DNA of 50,301 nt from the NCBI RefSeq assembly GCF_003545805.1, contig NZ_NMQR01000033.1, positions 1-50,301 of the forward strand, in the 5' to 3' direction. Source of the stretch: Photorhabdus sp. CRCIA-P01 (lineage in GTDB: Bacteria > Pseudomonadota > Gammaproteobacteria > Enterobacterales > Enterobacteriaceae). Shown piece by piece: positions 39,370-48,852 of the stretch (position 1 is its first letter; each line of letters begins with the position of its first letter). Made by a program: the position numbers and the translations under genes. The notes below the pieces were generated by a model, which saw only the letters and a program-made list of their open reading frames with translations, did no database searches and had not been told where the DNA came from.

Positions 39370-42300
39370 AACCACATAAGTCGTTACGTCTGGCATTTTC
39401 CCATTCAACCAATGAATCTGAATCTTTTCATCATTTACTTGTAGCCCCCCCATTGTTGCTCCGTTAGCAGGGAACCTCCGGCCTAATAAACCCTTCTCAA
39501 TAAGATTCAACTTCAAATCATTAACCAAATAATCAATTGAATCACCAAGATCACTCTCCTTTATCCTATTTCCTATTGTACAACGAGGTAAAGGTTGCCT
39601 CGTGTCAACACGATTCTCCGGCGAGGAAACGTAACCAACCCCCGGACCTGTCAAACTAGAATCATCAATAATTACAAAGTGATCAATTTTCACATCAGGA
39701 ATAACATATTTTAAATACCGACCAGATATTGAGTGTGTAAACATCGCAGTTAATGTAGCCGTTCCTGTTTTTTTAACGCTAAAATCACCTTGTGTCACCC
39801 CAACATCAACTACGCTCTTATTACTTGAATCATATACTCCAGAATAACCATCTATATGTAATTTTCCAGGCAAATACTCGGGTTTAAACTTCATTCCTTT
39901 CCAGCCAAAGTTCATTCTTTCCTTTGGTACTGAATGCTCGAGCGGTTTTCTATCTTGAGCGTGATAATCCAATATAAAGAAGCTAGTAACATCCTGCTCA
40001 TTAGCCTTAATTTCTACCGTTTTATTCTTAGAGCCAACAGATGAATCATTCACTTTGGCCGTTACCATAACAGCAACAAACCCGCCGCTTTTGCTATATA
40101 CCTGATATTGCGCTTTCCCATCAGCATCTGTTTTACCATCACCCACTACCTGAGTAACCAGGTTTTTGTCAGTAATGGTAACTCCCTCACTATTTGTTGC
40201 CCTCCAAGCCACTGTAACACCACTTTTCGCCTGCCCGGAAAAATCTTTTACTGTGGCAGTAAAGGTGTAAGTATGCTCCGCGCCTTCTCCTTCTGTTACG
40301 TGATCTGGACTAACAGTCAGAGAAGCAAGCTCATCAGGGCTGATAAAACTGATTTTTTTATCCACCTTCACCGGCACCTGCTGAGTAGCCGTTTTAGCAG
40401 ACACTTGTACATCAATCGCTACCACGGTACTGCTTAGCGTCGCGGTGACCTGTCCCTGTGCGTTACTCACCGAATTGCTTTGTTTCGTCAGGGTTAACCC
40501 GTCAACCGTTGGGTCTGTCTGCCAGTCGATATCGATCGGTTTATCCACTACCAGATTGCCATACGCATCTTCCACCGTCGCCGTGAAGGTATAAGTGTCA
40601 GTACCGTTATTGTAGAGTCCGCCGTCTTTGTCCACCGTGACATGGGTAACCTGATAGCTGGTGCTGAGCTCCGCAAAGCTGACCGCCCTGTTAGCGTTTA
40701 CCGCCGCCGACTGACTGGCCGTTTTCGCCGATACCTGTACATCCGTCACCGCCGCCGTGCTGCTTAACGTCGCCGTGACCTGTCCCTGTGCATTGCTCAC
40801 TGGGCTGCTTTGTTTCGTCAATTTCAACCCGGCCACCGGTTTATCCATCTGCCAGTCGATATCAACCAGTTTATCCGCCACCGGCTTGCCATACGCATCT
40901 TCCACCGTCGCCGTGAAGGTATAAGTGTCAGTGCCGTTATTGTAAAGTCCGCCGTCTTTGTCCACCGTGACATGGGTAACCTGATAGCTGGTGCTGAGCT
41001 CCGCAAAGCTGACCGCCCGGTTGGCTTTCACCGCCGCCGACTGACTGGCCGTTTTCGCCGACACCTGTACATCAGTCACCGCCGCCGTGCTGCTTAACGT
41101 CGCCGTGACCTGTCCCTGCGCATTGCTCACTGGGCTGCTTTGTTTCGTCAGGATTAATCCATCAACCGTTGGGTCTGTCTGCCAGTCGATATCGATCGGT
41201 TTATCCGCCACCGGCTTGCCATACGCATCTTCCACCGTCGCCGTGAAGGTATAAGTGTCAGTGCCGTTATTGTAGAGTCCGCCGTCTTTGTCCACCGTGA
41301 CATGGGTAACCTGATAGCTGGTGCTGAGCTCCGCAAAGCTGACCGCCCTGTTAGCGTTTACCGCCGCCGACTGAGTGGCCGTTTTCGCCGACACCTGTAC
41401 ATCAGTCACCGCCGCCGTGCTGCTTAACGTCGCCGTGACCTGTCCCTGCGCGTTACTCACCGGACTGCTCTGTTTCGTCAGGGTTAATCCGGCCACCGTT
41501 TTATCCATCTGCCAGTCGATATCAACCAGTTTATCCGCCACCGGCTTGCCATACGCATCTTCCACCGTCGCCGTGAAGGTATAAGTGTCAGTGCCGTTAT
41601 TGTAGAGTCCGCCGTCTTTGTCCACCGTGACATGGGTAACCTGATAGCTGGTACTGAGCTCCGCAAAGCTGACCGCCCTGTTAGCGTTTACCGCCGCCGA
41701 CTGAGTGGCCGTTTTCGCCGATACCTGTACATCAGTCACCGCCGCCGTGCTGCTTAACGTCGCCGTGACCTGTCCCTGCGCATTGCTCACCGGACTGCTC
41801 TGTTTCGTCAGGGTTAATCCGGCCACCGTTTTATCCATCTGCCAGTCAATATCGATCGGTTTATCCGCCACCGGCTTGCCATACGCATCTTCCACCGTCG
41901 CCGTGAAGGTATAAGTGTCAGTGCCGTTATTGTAGAGTCCGCCGTCTTTGTCCACCGTGACATGGGTAACCTGATAGCTGGTGCTGAGCTCCGCAAAGCT
42001 GACCGCCCGGTTGGCTTTCACCGCCGCCGACTGAGTGGCCGTTTTCGCCGATACCTGTACATCAGTCACCGCCGCCGTGCTGCTTAACGTCGCCGTGACC
42101 TGTCCCTGCGCATTGCTCACCGGACTGCTCTGTTTCGTCAGTTTTAACCCGGCCTCCGTTGGCTCTGTCTGCCACTCAATGTCGATCGGTTTACCCGCTA
42201 CCGGTTTGCCATATGCATCCACCACTGTCGCCGTGAAGGTATAACTGTCGGCGCCGTTGTTGTAGCGCTTCTTGTCTTTATCCACATCCACCGTTACGCC

Positions 42301-44508
42301 GGTAACACGATAACTGGTACTAAGCTCCACAAAGCTGACTTTTCTATCCGCATTTACCGCCGTTTGCTGGCTGGCTGTTTTCGCCGATACCTGCACATTC
42401 TCCACCGCCGCTGTACTGGTTAAGGTCGCGGTCACCTGCCCCTGCGCGTTACTCACCGGATTGCTCTGTTTCGTCAGTTTTAACCCGGCCTCCGTTGGCT
42501 CTGTCTGCCACTCAATGTCGATCGGTTTATCCGCTACCGGCTTGCCATACGCATCTTCCACCGTCGCCGTGAAGGTATAAGTGTCAGTGCCGTTATTGTA
42601 GAGTCCGCCGTCTTTGTCCACCGTCACGCGGCTGACTCGATAGCTGCTGCTGGATTCAGTAAAGCTGACTTTTTTATTCGTAGTAACACGTTCGCCATTA
42701 ATACTGACGCTGACTTGTATATCGGATAATGGTGTTGTACTTGTTAATGTTGCGGTCTGTTGCCCATTTTTATCTGTTGCCTCTGAATCAGGTTTTAATT
42801 TCAATCCAGGGTCTTTTTGATTCGTATCCCAAATCAATTTAGCATTTTCTATCGGCGTTTTTTTATCAACGCCAAGCAGAGTAGCTGTATAAACATATTT
42901 CGCATTTCCATCAGCAATTAAAGGATCTGTTGTATTAACACTCAAAGAAATATTACGTTGTAATACATGAGTTTGTATCTGCACCTTCTGCTGATTATCT
43001 TTACTTGTACCTGTTATGGTGTAGTCATTTTTTCCATCAGGCTGATATTCTGGTAACTGAATCGTATAACCATGAGTGCTTTCTATATTTATAACTCCGC
43101 CATTCTTCTGGAATAATTCAGGCATATCCCAAATAATATTTTTGAATGGCGTGTCTGATTGAATTTGTATTGGTTTAACTTCACCACCGTAACCACTAAT
43201 TTCTAATACAGGGACCACTAATCTAAGATGTTGCTGTTTTTTCAGGTAATTCAAAATAATATTATTATTTCTTTCAACTAAGTCGTAACGACTTCCTGCC
43301 AAACTTCGTAGTGAAGAAACATTTTCCGGTGAAAGTTGTTCTGATAATGGAATACCAAATCGGTAATTCACATTGAATGAAAATATACCATCACTTTTTC
43401 CCGCTTTCCCCAATTTATAGTCAATTCCTGCTGTGATCAGTGGAATTGGCGTATAATTTACCCCAATAGTTGCTGCATATGGATCTTTTTGTCTATTGTT
43501 AGTTCCGAATAATGCAACATTATCACCAAAATATTGTTCATATTTTATTTTGGCGCCGAGTGACGGCATCGAAGGTAAATACATGTCGGCAATAAGGTCA
43601 TAACCATTTGCAGGGCGCTCGTAATAATTGATTAAATCACGGGAGTTATGCCAATTACTCAGGCGAAAATATGCATTAGCAGACATTTTTAGGTAGTTAG
43701 TCCACAGTTCACCACCCAGACCGAATCGGCTATTATTACCAGTTAAATCATTATCGTAAAAAGTGTTCGCCCCATACATCCAGTCATTTATGAATAAACG
43801 GGTTCCAATGCCTAAATTCACGGTGTCACGGCTATCTTTATGACGGTATCCATATTGAGTATAAACAAGCCAATGATCTTTATCATCATAGAAAGGAACC
43901 AGTAAGTCTACAGAACTTTCATCCAGGTGCCCACGATGATCAACATTTAGATTAATTTTGGCTGTACCAAACTGTGATAACCATTTCTGAGTATTATTTG
44001 TTATCTGACTATTTAATTTGTTGACAATATAATCTTGGGCTAATTTTTTTGGATCTGAATTTAATAACCCCAGGAGTTCTGTGCCACGAGATAGGATTAA
44101 AGGAGGCGTATTTTGATTATCATCTTTATGACTATTTTCATATAACTGGGGTATTTTGGGTTTTTCACCGCTATCGTTTTTTTCTACCGAACTTCTCTTT
44201 GATAAAAAATCACCACACCGCCTCTGGCCTGATCGCTTTTTCTCTTTATAAGTAACGTTATCGTGTAATTTCTTGCTAGCCTTTCTGGTTATCTGTTTTT
44301 TGCTATCAATATCATGCTTGATAACTGCTTCTGGATATTCCTGGCAATTTTCAACACCAACCAGAAACTTCCCTGGTTCAGATAAAGCAGGATAACTTTT
44401 TAGTAGCATAAACGCTGCAAATAGAAAACAGACGATTAGCACACACTTATTTATCTTACAATTTATTACATTACGAAAAGTACGATTTATGCTCATTAGT
44501 AATACCAT
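39355..44508 (-). CDS. Intimin/invasin-like inverse autotransporter with tandem Ig repeats
   Basis: About 1717 residues, an outer-membrane adhesin. N-terminus: a long Sec signal (hydrophobic CVLIVCFLFAAFMLLKSYPA, about residues 33-52). Residues about 146-428 form the intimin-type beta-barrel (LAQDYIVNKLNSQITNNTQK, NTFYDNDLTGNNSRFGLGGE, GYDLIADMYLPSMPSLGAKI, ending NVNYRFGIPLSEQLSPENVS). Then come a diverged Ig stretch (430-620), seven ~110-residue Big-1 repeats (about 620-1390), one more Big-1 (LTVSPDHVTEGEGAEHTYTF) and a ~210-residue C-terminal domain with Cys in PRCTIGNR and VLCEK that may form the lectin-like tip disulfide. The start could be 44508, 44496 or 44541 (the last within an ERIC). 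The barrel exports the passenger to the surface. Ligand unknown. Confidence 0.92.
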   Translation of the reverse strand: MVLLMSINRTFRNVINCKINKCVLIVCFLFAAFMLLKSYPALSEPGKFLVGVENCQEYPEAVIKHDIDSKKQITRKASKKLHDNVTYKEKKRSGQRRCGDFLSKRSSVEKNDSGEKPKIPQLYENSHKDDNQNTPPLILSRGTELLGLLNSDPKKLAQDYIVNKLNSQITNNTQKWLSQFGTAKINLNVDHRGHLDESSVDLLVPFYDDKDHWLVYTQYGYRHKDSRDTVNLGIGTRLFINDWMYGANTFYDNDLTGNNSRFGLGGELWTNYLKMSANAYFRLSNWHNSRDLINYYERPANGYDLIADMYLPSMPSLGAKIKYEQYFGDNVALFGTNNRQKDPYAATIGVNYTPIPLITAGIDYKLGKAGKSDGIFSFNVNYRFGIPLSEQLSPENVSSLRSLAGSRYDLVERNNNIILNYLKKQQHLRLVVPVLEISGYGGEVKPIQIQSDTPFKNIIWDMPELFQKNGGVINIESTHGYTIQLPEYQPDGKNDYTITGTSKDNQQKVQIQTHVLQRNISLSVNTTDPLIADGNAKYVYTATLLGVDKKTPIENAKLIWDTNQKDPGLKLKPDSEATDKNGQQTATLTSTTPLSDIQVSVSINGERVTTNKKVSFTESSSSYRVSRVTVDKDGGLYNNGTDTYTFTATVEDAYGKPVADKPIDIEWQTEPTEAGLKLTKQSNPVSNAQGQVTATLTSTAAVENVQVSAKTASQQTAVNADRKVSFVELSTSYRVTGVTVDVDKDKKRYNNGADSYTFTATVVDAYGKPVAGKPIDIEWQTEPTEAGLKLTKQSSPVSNAQGQVTATLSSTAAVTDVQVSAKTATQSAAVKANRAVSFAELSTSYQVTHVTVDKDGGLYNNGTDTYTFTATVEDAYGKPVADKPIDIDWQMDKTVAGLTLTKQSSPVSNAQGQVTATLSSTAAVTDVQVSAKTATQSAAVNANRAVSFAELSTSYQVTHVTVDKDGGLYNNGTDTYTFTATVEDAYGKPVADKLVDIDWQMDKTVAGLTLTKQSSPVSNAQGQVTATLSSTAAVTDVQVSAKTATQSAAVNANRAVSFAELSTSYQVTHVTVDKDGGLYNNGTDTYTFTATVEDAYGKPVADKPIDIDWQTDPTVDGLILTKQSSPVSNAQGQVTATLSSTAAVTDVQVSAKTASQSAAVKANRAVSFAELSTSYQVTHVTVDKDGGLYNNGTDTYTFTATVEDAYGKPVADKLVDIDWQMDKPVAGLKLTKQSSPVSNAQGQVTATLSSTAAVTDVQVSAKTASQSAAVNANRAVSFAELSTSYQVTHVTVDKDGGLYNNGTDTYTFTATVEDAYGNLVVDKPIDIDWQTDPTVDGLTLTKQSNSVSNAQGQVTATLSSTVVAIDVQVSAKTATQQVPVKVDKKISFISPDELASLTVSPDHVTEGEGAEHTYTFTATVKDFSGQAKSGVTVAWRATNSEGVTITDKNLVTQVVGDGKTDADGKAQYQVYSKSGGFVAVMVTAKVNDSSVGSKNKTVEIKANEQDVTSFFILDYHAQDRKPLEHSVPKERMNFGWKGMKFKPEYLPGKLHIDGYSGVYDSSNKSVVDVGVTQGDFSVKKTGTATLTAMFTHSISGRYLKYVIPDVKIDHFVIIDDSSLTGPGVGYVSSPENRVDTRQPLPRCTIGNRIKESDLGDSIDYLVNDLKLNLIEKGLLGRRFPANGATMGGLQVNDEKIQIHWLNGKMPDVTTYVVLCEK
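40342..42660 (-). repeat. Seven tandem ~330-bp Ig-domain repeats
   Basis: The segment encoding DAYGKPVADKPIDIDWQ-type text recurs every 330 bp (336 in one unit). The block catacgcatcttccaccgtc occurs at about 40560, 40890, 41220, 41550 and 41880, with diverged units on the right. Central units are almost identical in DNA. They alternate between two short variants (LVDIDWQMDKTVAGL and PIDIDWQTDPTVDGL), a mosaic typical of gene conversion or unequal exchange. Confidence 0.93.
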
Positions 44509-44522
44509 AAAGTTATTGCCGT

Positions 44523-44649
44523 TATACCCTTCATCTTTCAAGCTGCTGCTTTGTTAGCTGCTTTCACTCACCCCAGTCACATAGTTATCTATGCTCCTGG
44601 GGATTCGTTCACTTGCCGCCTCGCTGCAACTCGAAATCTATTAGGTATA
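44523..44649. repeat. ERIC element upstream of the invasin-like gene
   Basis: TATACCCTTCATCTTTCAAG to AGGTATA, 127 bp. It ends 14 nt before the chosen start of the adhesin gene, so it forms most of the 5' leader, and its sequence even offers an in-frame ATG at 44541. Confidence 0.94.
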
Positions 44650-44815
44650 TATTGGGTTTATAGCTACTAAGCACAATAAATTACTTTCCATGACTTTGTA
44701 TAATGAAAATAAATTATCAGTCGATAACCATTAGTAATCACTCAGCAAAACAAAAATCGTCGTAAATCCTTTCCTAACTCAGTATTAAGTATTTACATAA
44801 TTTTCATCAAAATAT

Positions 44816-44860
44816 AAACAGCAAACCCGTTGTACAAGTATTCCAACGGGTTTGCTGTTT
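44816..44860 (-). terminator. Strong terminator downstream of the tail-fibre gene
   Basis: AAACAGCAAACCCGTTG / CAACGGGTTTGCTGTTT, a 17-bp stem with an 11-nt loop, about 40 nt past the fibre stop. The core ACCCGTTGTACAA and CAACGGGTTT is shared with the prs-ychH terminator at 28914. Confidence 0.85.
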
Positions 44861-44899
44861 ATTTATGATTACTGAGTTCTCACTCAGTTATTATGGTTA

Positions 44900-46582
44900 T
44901 TATAGTTTTTCCGGCAGTTGAACTCGAATATTAATCACTCGTCCATCGGGGATATCACATAGCTCACCATCACTATAATGAATGACTTCCCCATCACTAT
45001 TAACACTCTTGACGCGCTTATTTTGAGCAAATATCGGCGCATCTTTATTTTGACGATGATAGCATTCGATGGTTATATCGCCGCTAAATGGATCTACTGA
45101 TTCACAAACCCAAATCAAATTTAACCCGTTGCTATCCGCCGGGACGATAGTACCACCATGAATTCCCCATGCCCCATCTTTAGCAAAACCGTTGCAACCG
45201 CTGATGCGATATTTCCCTGTCTCTATCTGTTCGACGGTCATACCCTCCGCTTCACGAGTTAGCTCATAAGTTCCGTCTGGATGAATACTCACTATGGGGC
45301 TGGATACTTTGAGATTGCCGTTAGTATCGGCAATGCAGTTATCATTAAAAACTGCAATAGGATTACCGTTATATTTCAGCTTCTCGCCAACTGTCAGCCT
45401 GCCATATTTTTTTTCGTTGCAAATATCAAAATCCGATGACCCGTCACCAGGAACCCCAATGTAGGCGGTTCTTTTTCCTCCCTCAACAAACTGGAAATAT
45501 GCGTGTCTATCCGTGTCATATATTATATTAAAAACGCCTCCGGCCCCCTTTAAATTTGCCGATCCAGCATCAATCCGCCCCTCAGGAGAAACAGAAAAAA
45601 CCCGGTTGTTATTAATATATGCAGCCAACTCACCACCGATTGTTAATTTGCCCGATTTTTTTTCGTTACAAATATCAAAATCCGGTGACCCGTCACTTGG
45701 AAATCCAACGTAAGCCGTTCTTTTTGCTCCTTCAATAAACTGACAATATGCATGTCTACCCGTATCATGAGTTATATTAAAAACTCCGGCATTCCCTTTT
45801 ATATTCGCTGACGCGGCTTCAATTTGCCCTGCGGGAGAAACAGAAAAAACCCGTTTGCCATTAATATCTATCGTATATCCGTAGGTATCGACGCTACCGC
45901 CACGCACAATACCTGTTTTAATATAATTGTCATACCAATTGTAAAGCGTAAACCCGACTATCTCACTTGTCGGTTTGGCTCCCTGCAAAGAAACTAACAT
46001 AGTCGCATTACGTTCAGTGGGCAGTGTTTCAACCTGTTTAAACCTAAAATACTGTGGATAATTTCCACCATTGGCCGATACCGCATTTTTCGCCAATTCC
46101 ACTGTTTCCGATAAGCCGAGGTTTTTCACAAACGTGTTTTTATCAGGAATGTCTGCGCCATTTTGATTTTTTGCCAACCGATTATTAGCATTATCATTTA
46201 CATCAGAAACAAGTTTCTGCGTTACCGCGAGGGTATTACTATTACCTATTTTATCTGTAAGCTGAGTAACACCTTTTTGTGTTAATGAAGCACTTGGTAC
46301 TTCTATTGCAATTTTTTGTTCCAGCGCTCTATTTAATTGGACAATAAGTTTAGCTATATCCCCATCATCCAGAACATCATCGCTAGAATATGTCGCGATA
46401 AAATTAGCCACAACAGATGTTATTGTCGACGATTGACGTAATACCTTATTGAGCAAATGAGTAGTAATATTCTCGGGTGGAAACCCTGTTTTTAAACTCC
46501 GGCTTTCTTCATATCCTTCTTGACTCACTACATTGGCATTACTACTAATAGAAAAAGCTTTAAAATCATTTTTTTTACTCAT
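44900..46582 (-). CDS. Phage tail-fibre-like protein (orphan)
   Basis: 560 residues. The N-terminal region (FKAFSISSNANVVSQEGYEE to about 90) resembles tail-fibre attachment domains. SASLTQKGVTQLTDKIGNSN (98-117) is a phage_fiber_2-type repeat followed by ADIPDKNTFVKNLGLSETVE. Residues about 244-319 and 327-402 are a tandem duplication (FSVSPAGQIEAASANIKG and FSVSPEGRIDAGSANLKG). The C-terminus (430-560, with VSIHPDGTYELTREAEGMTV, AWGIHGGTIVPADSNGLNLI, DGELCDIPDGRVINIRVQLP) is the receptor-binding tip domain common to P2-like tail fibres. No other phage gene is near, so it is a prophage relic or recruited receptor-binding gene. AGGAGG precedes the start. Confidence 0.85.
   Translation of the reverse strand: MSKKNDFKAFSISSNANVVSQEGYEESRSLKTGFPPENITTHLLNKVLRQSSTITSVVANFIATYSSDDVLDDGDIAKLIVQLNRALEQKIAIEVPSASLTQKGVTQLTDKIGNSNTLAVTQKLVSDVNDNANNRLAKNQNGADIPDKNTFVKNLGLSETVELAKNAVSANGGNYPQYFRFKQVETLPTERNATMLVSLQGAKPTSEIVGFTLYNWYDNYIKTGIVRGGSVDTYGYTIDINGKRVFSVSPAGQIEAASANIKGNAGVFNITHDTGRHAYCQFIEGAKRTAYVGFPSDGSPDFDICNEKKSGKLTIGGELAAYINNNRVFSVSPEGRIDAGSANLKGAGGVFNIIYDTDRHAYFQFVEGGKRTAYIGVPGDGSSDFDICNEKKYGRLTVGEKLKYNGNPIAVFNDNCIADTNGNLKVSSPIVSIHPDGTYELTREAEGMTVEQIETGKYRISGCNGFAKDGAWGIHGGTIVPADSNGLNLIWVCESVDPFSGDITIECYHRQNKDAPIFAQNKRVKSVNSDGEVIHYSDGELCDIPDGRVINIRVQLPEKL
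45355..45853 (-). repeat. 249-bp internal duplication in the tail-fibre gene
   Basis: Two consecutive copies about 249 bp (83 codons) apart, each encoding RVFSVSP-G-I-A-SAN-KG, a GVFNI-YDT-RHAY-QF-EG-KRTAY-G segment and SDFDICNEKK-G-LT-G. They differ by roughly a quarter of residues, so the duplication is not recent. Confidence 0.87.
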
Positions 46583-46947
46583 ATATCCTCCTCAAACTAA
46601 AAAAACATTATTTTATAATCAACATATTGAATTATCGTAAAAATCGTTCCACATAATTTATTTCAATTATAGCTTATCTCGGAAAAACAATAATAAAACT
46701 TTATTATGACTTAAGTAGTTAACTATTTTTGTACCACTGACAATAATAAAAGATTCAATATTTTCAAACCAGACAGATATCAAAACTATTTGTGCTTAAT
46801 ATCTGTAAATAACTTTTCTCCTTCCAATTTCCTCGCAAAAATTCTCGTAACAATATTTCCTGACTTTCAAACTGAACTTTGTACTTGTAGCCCCCGACAG
46901 GTAAACTATTCTTCTTTTTGTTTTATTGCCAAAAGTGAAGAAAAATA
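46583..46947. other. Intergenic region between the fibre gene and pth
   Basis: AT-rich on the left; the right end holds a plausible pth promoter (TTGTAC and TAAACT about 17 nt apart near 46879-46907). No gene or repeat seen. It marks the right boundary of the insertion. Confidence 0.45.
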
Positions 46948-47538
46948 GTGAGTAACATAAAATTAATCGTCGGTCTGGCTAATCCCGGTGCTGAATATGC
47001 CCAAACCAGACACAACGCCGGAGCCTGGTATGTTGATCTACTCGCTCGGAGCCACAATCAATCACTGAAAGAAGAGAGTAAATTTTTCGGTTACACCGCC
47101 CGGATTAATATGTACGGTCATGATATTCGTCTGTTAGTCCCAACGACATTTATGAATCTCAGTGGTAAATCTGTCGCTGCCCTCGCCTCTTTTTACCGTA
47201 TCCAGCCGGATGAGATTCTGGTGGCCCATGATGAACTCGATTTACCGCCAGGGGTGGCAAAAATGAAGTTGGGTGGCAGTCATGGCGGTCATAATGGCTT
47301 GAAAGATATTCAGAACAAATTTGGCAATAACCCTAATTTTCACCGCTTACGCATTGGTATCGGCCATCCCGGCGACAAAAATAAAGTTGTGGGCTTTGTG
47401 CTAGGCAAACCACCAGCCAGTGAACAAAAGCTGATTGATGATGCAATTGATGAAGCACTGCGTTGTACTGATATCCTGATGAAACAAAATATGGATAAAG
47501 CGATCAACCGCTTACATAGCTTCAAAGCCAACGCTTGA
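46948..47538 (+). CDS. pth: Peptidyl-tRNA hydrolase
   Basis: A 196-residue enzyme that releases peptides from tRNA after premature ribosome drop-off. It has the catalytic His in [36 protein letters not shown], the catalytic Asp in [20 protein letters not shown] and [12 protein letters not shown]. The start is GTG at 46948, giving the N-terminus [14 protein letters not shown] as in E. coli ([13 protein letters not shown]). It is followed by ychF, the conserved pair. Confidence 0.97.
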   Translation: MSNIKLIVGLANPGAEYAQTRHNAGAWYVDLLARSHNQSLKEESKFFGYTARINMYGHDIRLLVPTTFMNLSGKSVAALASFYRIQPDEILVAHDELDLPPGVAKMKLGGSHGGHNGLKDIQNKFGNNPNFHRLRIGIGHPGDKNKVVGFVLGKPPASEQKLIDDAIDEALRCTDILMKQNMDKAINRLHSFKANA

Positions 47539-47570
47539 TGACATGAAGTCGATAAATCTTGTCTGTAAGA

Positions 47571-47599
47571 TCGTGATAGCCCGCCATTCCGTGTATAAT
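47571..47599 (+). promoter_or_regulatory. Candidate ychF promoter
   Basis: TATAAT at 47594-47599 with a poor -35 (TCGTGA at 47571) 17 nt before it. It is 74 nt upstream of ychF, suggesting ychF has its own promoter besides read-through from pth. Confidence 0.4.
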
Positions 47600-47673
47600 G
47601 GCGCCAATTTTTTTTGACTCATCGAACAGGCTAACACAGCCTTTTGATTTATAAGTAAATTAAGGTGAAAATC

Positions 47674-48765
47674 ATGGGATTCAAATGCGGTATCGTTGGC
47701 CTGCCTAACGTCGGAAAATCAACATTATTCAATGCGCTGACTAAAGCAGGTATCGAAGCAGCAAACTTCCCGTTCTGCACCATTGAACCCAATACTGGTG
47801 TAGTCCCTATGCCAGATCCACGGCTTGAACAACTGGCTGAAATTGTGAAACCGCAACGTATTTTGCCTACCACAATGGAATTCGTCGATATTGCGGGTCT
47901 GGTGAAAGGGGCATCAAAAGGTGAAGGCTTGGGCAACCAGTTTTTGACTAACATTCGTGAAACAGAAGCTATCGGCCATGTTGTGCGCTGCTTTGTCAAT
48001 GACAATATCATTCACGTTTCCGGCCAAGTTGACCCTGCTGCTGATATTGAGATCATCAATATCGAACTCGCCCTTTCCGACTTGGACACCTGCGAACGAG
48101 CCATTCATCGTGTCCAGAAAAAAGCCAAAGGTGGCGATAAAGATGCCAAAGCAGAACTGGCAGTACTGGAAAAATGTCTGCCTCATCTGGAACAAGCGGG
48201 TATGTTGCGGGCGTTGGATCTCAGTACCGAAGAGAAAGCGGCTATCCGCTATTTGAGTTTCCTGACGCTGAAACCCACCATGTACATCGCTAACGTCAAC
48301 GAAGAGGGTTTAGAAAACAACCCACATCTGGATGCGGTTCGCGCGATCGCGGAAAAAGAGGGTTCCGTGGTGGTACCGGTTTGTGCGGCGGTAGAAGCGG
48401 ATATCGCCGAGCTGGAAGATGATGAACGCGCAGAGTTTATGGCTGAACTTGGGCTGGAAGAACCCGGCTTAAATCGCGTTATTCGCGCGGGCTATCAGTT
48501 ACTGAATTTGCAAACTTACTTCACTGCCGGCGTAAAAGAGGTCCGGGCATGGACCATCCCTGTTGGCGCAACCGCACCACAAGCTGCCGGTAAGATCCAT
48601 ACTGATTTCGAAAAAGGTTTTATCCGCGCACAAACTATCTCTTTTGAAGATTTCATCACTTACAAAGGTGAACAAGGAGCAAAAGAGGCCGGCAAGATGC
48701 GTTCAGAAGGTAAAGACTATGTCGTTAAAGATGGCGATGTGATGAACTTTTTGTTTAATGTCTAA
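47674..48765 (+). CDS. ychF: Redox-regulated ATPase YchF (OLA1-type GTPase family)
   Basis: 363 residues, as E. coli YchF, a universally conserved P-loop protein that binds ribosomes and prefers ATP over GTP. It has the P-loop [15 protein letters not shown] (residues 9-23), the G3 motif [14 protein letters not shown], the altered G4 motif (NVNEEG instead of NKxD, which explains ATP preference), and a C-terminal TGS domain ending DVMNFLFNV. The start at 47674 has AAGGTG 7 nt upstream and gives [13 protein letters not shown] 47665 is an alternative. Confidence 0.97.
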   Translation: MGFKCGIVGLPNVGKSTLFNALTKAGIEAANFPFCTIEPNTGVVPMPDPRLEQLAEIVKPQRILPTTMEFVDIAGLVKGASKGEGLGNQFLTNIRETEAIGHVVRCFVNDNIIHVSGQVDPAADIEIINIELALSDLDTCERAIHRVQKKAKGGDKDAKAELAVLEKCLPHLEQAGMLRALDLSTEEKAAIRYLSFLTLKPTMYIANVNEEGLENNPHLDAVRAIAEKEGSVVVPVCAAVEADIAELEDDERAEFMAELGLEEPGLNRVIRAGYQLLNLQTYFTAGVKEVRAWTIPVGATAPQAAGKIHTDFEKGFIRAQTISFEDFITYKGEQGAKEAGKMRSEGKDYVVKDGDVMNFLFNV

Positions 48766-48823
48766 ATCGTTTCTGTTGTTTTAAGGCATCTCAGGATGTT
48801 TCATTGAGTCTGAGAAATCCATT

Positions 48824-48852
48824 AAAATCCACGTAATTACGTGGATTTTTTA
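48824..48852 (+). terminator. ychF terminator
   Basis: AAAATCCACGTAATTACGTG plus GATTTTTTA: a perfect palindromic stem around CACGTAATTACGTG followed by six T. Confidence 0.9.

Noticed and set aside
40810-42244. Open frames of 60-95 residues on both strands within the repeat region
   Set aside because: Identical shadows recurring every 330 bp from the high-GC repeat sequence; not genes.
40342-42660. Regular 330-bp spacing taken as a CRISPR-like or satellite array
   Set aside because: The periodicity is in frame and encodes Ig domains of one protein.
44900-46582. Complete prophage next to pth
   Set aside because: Only a tail-fibre gene is present; no integrase, capsid, portal or lysis gene lies within the window around it.
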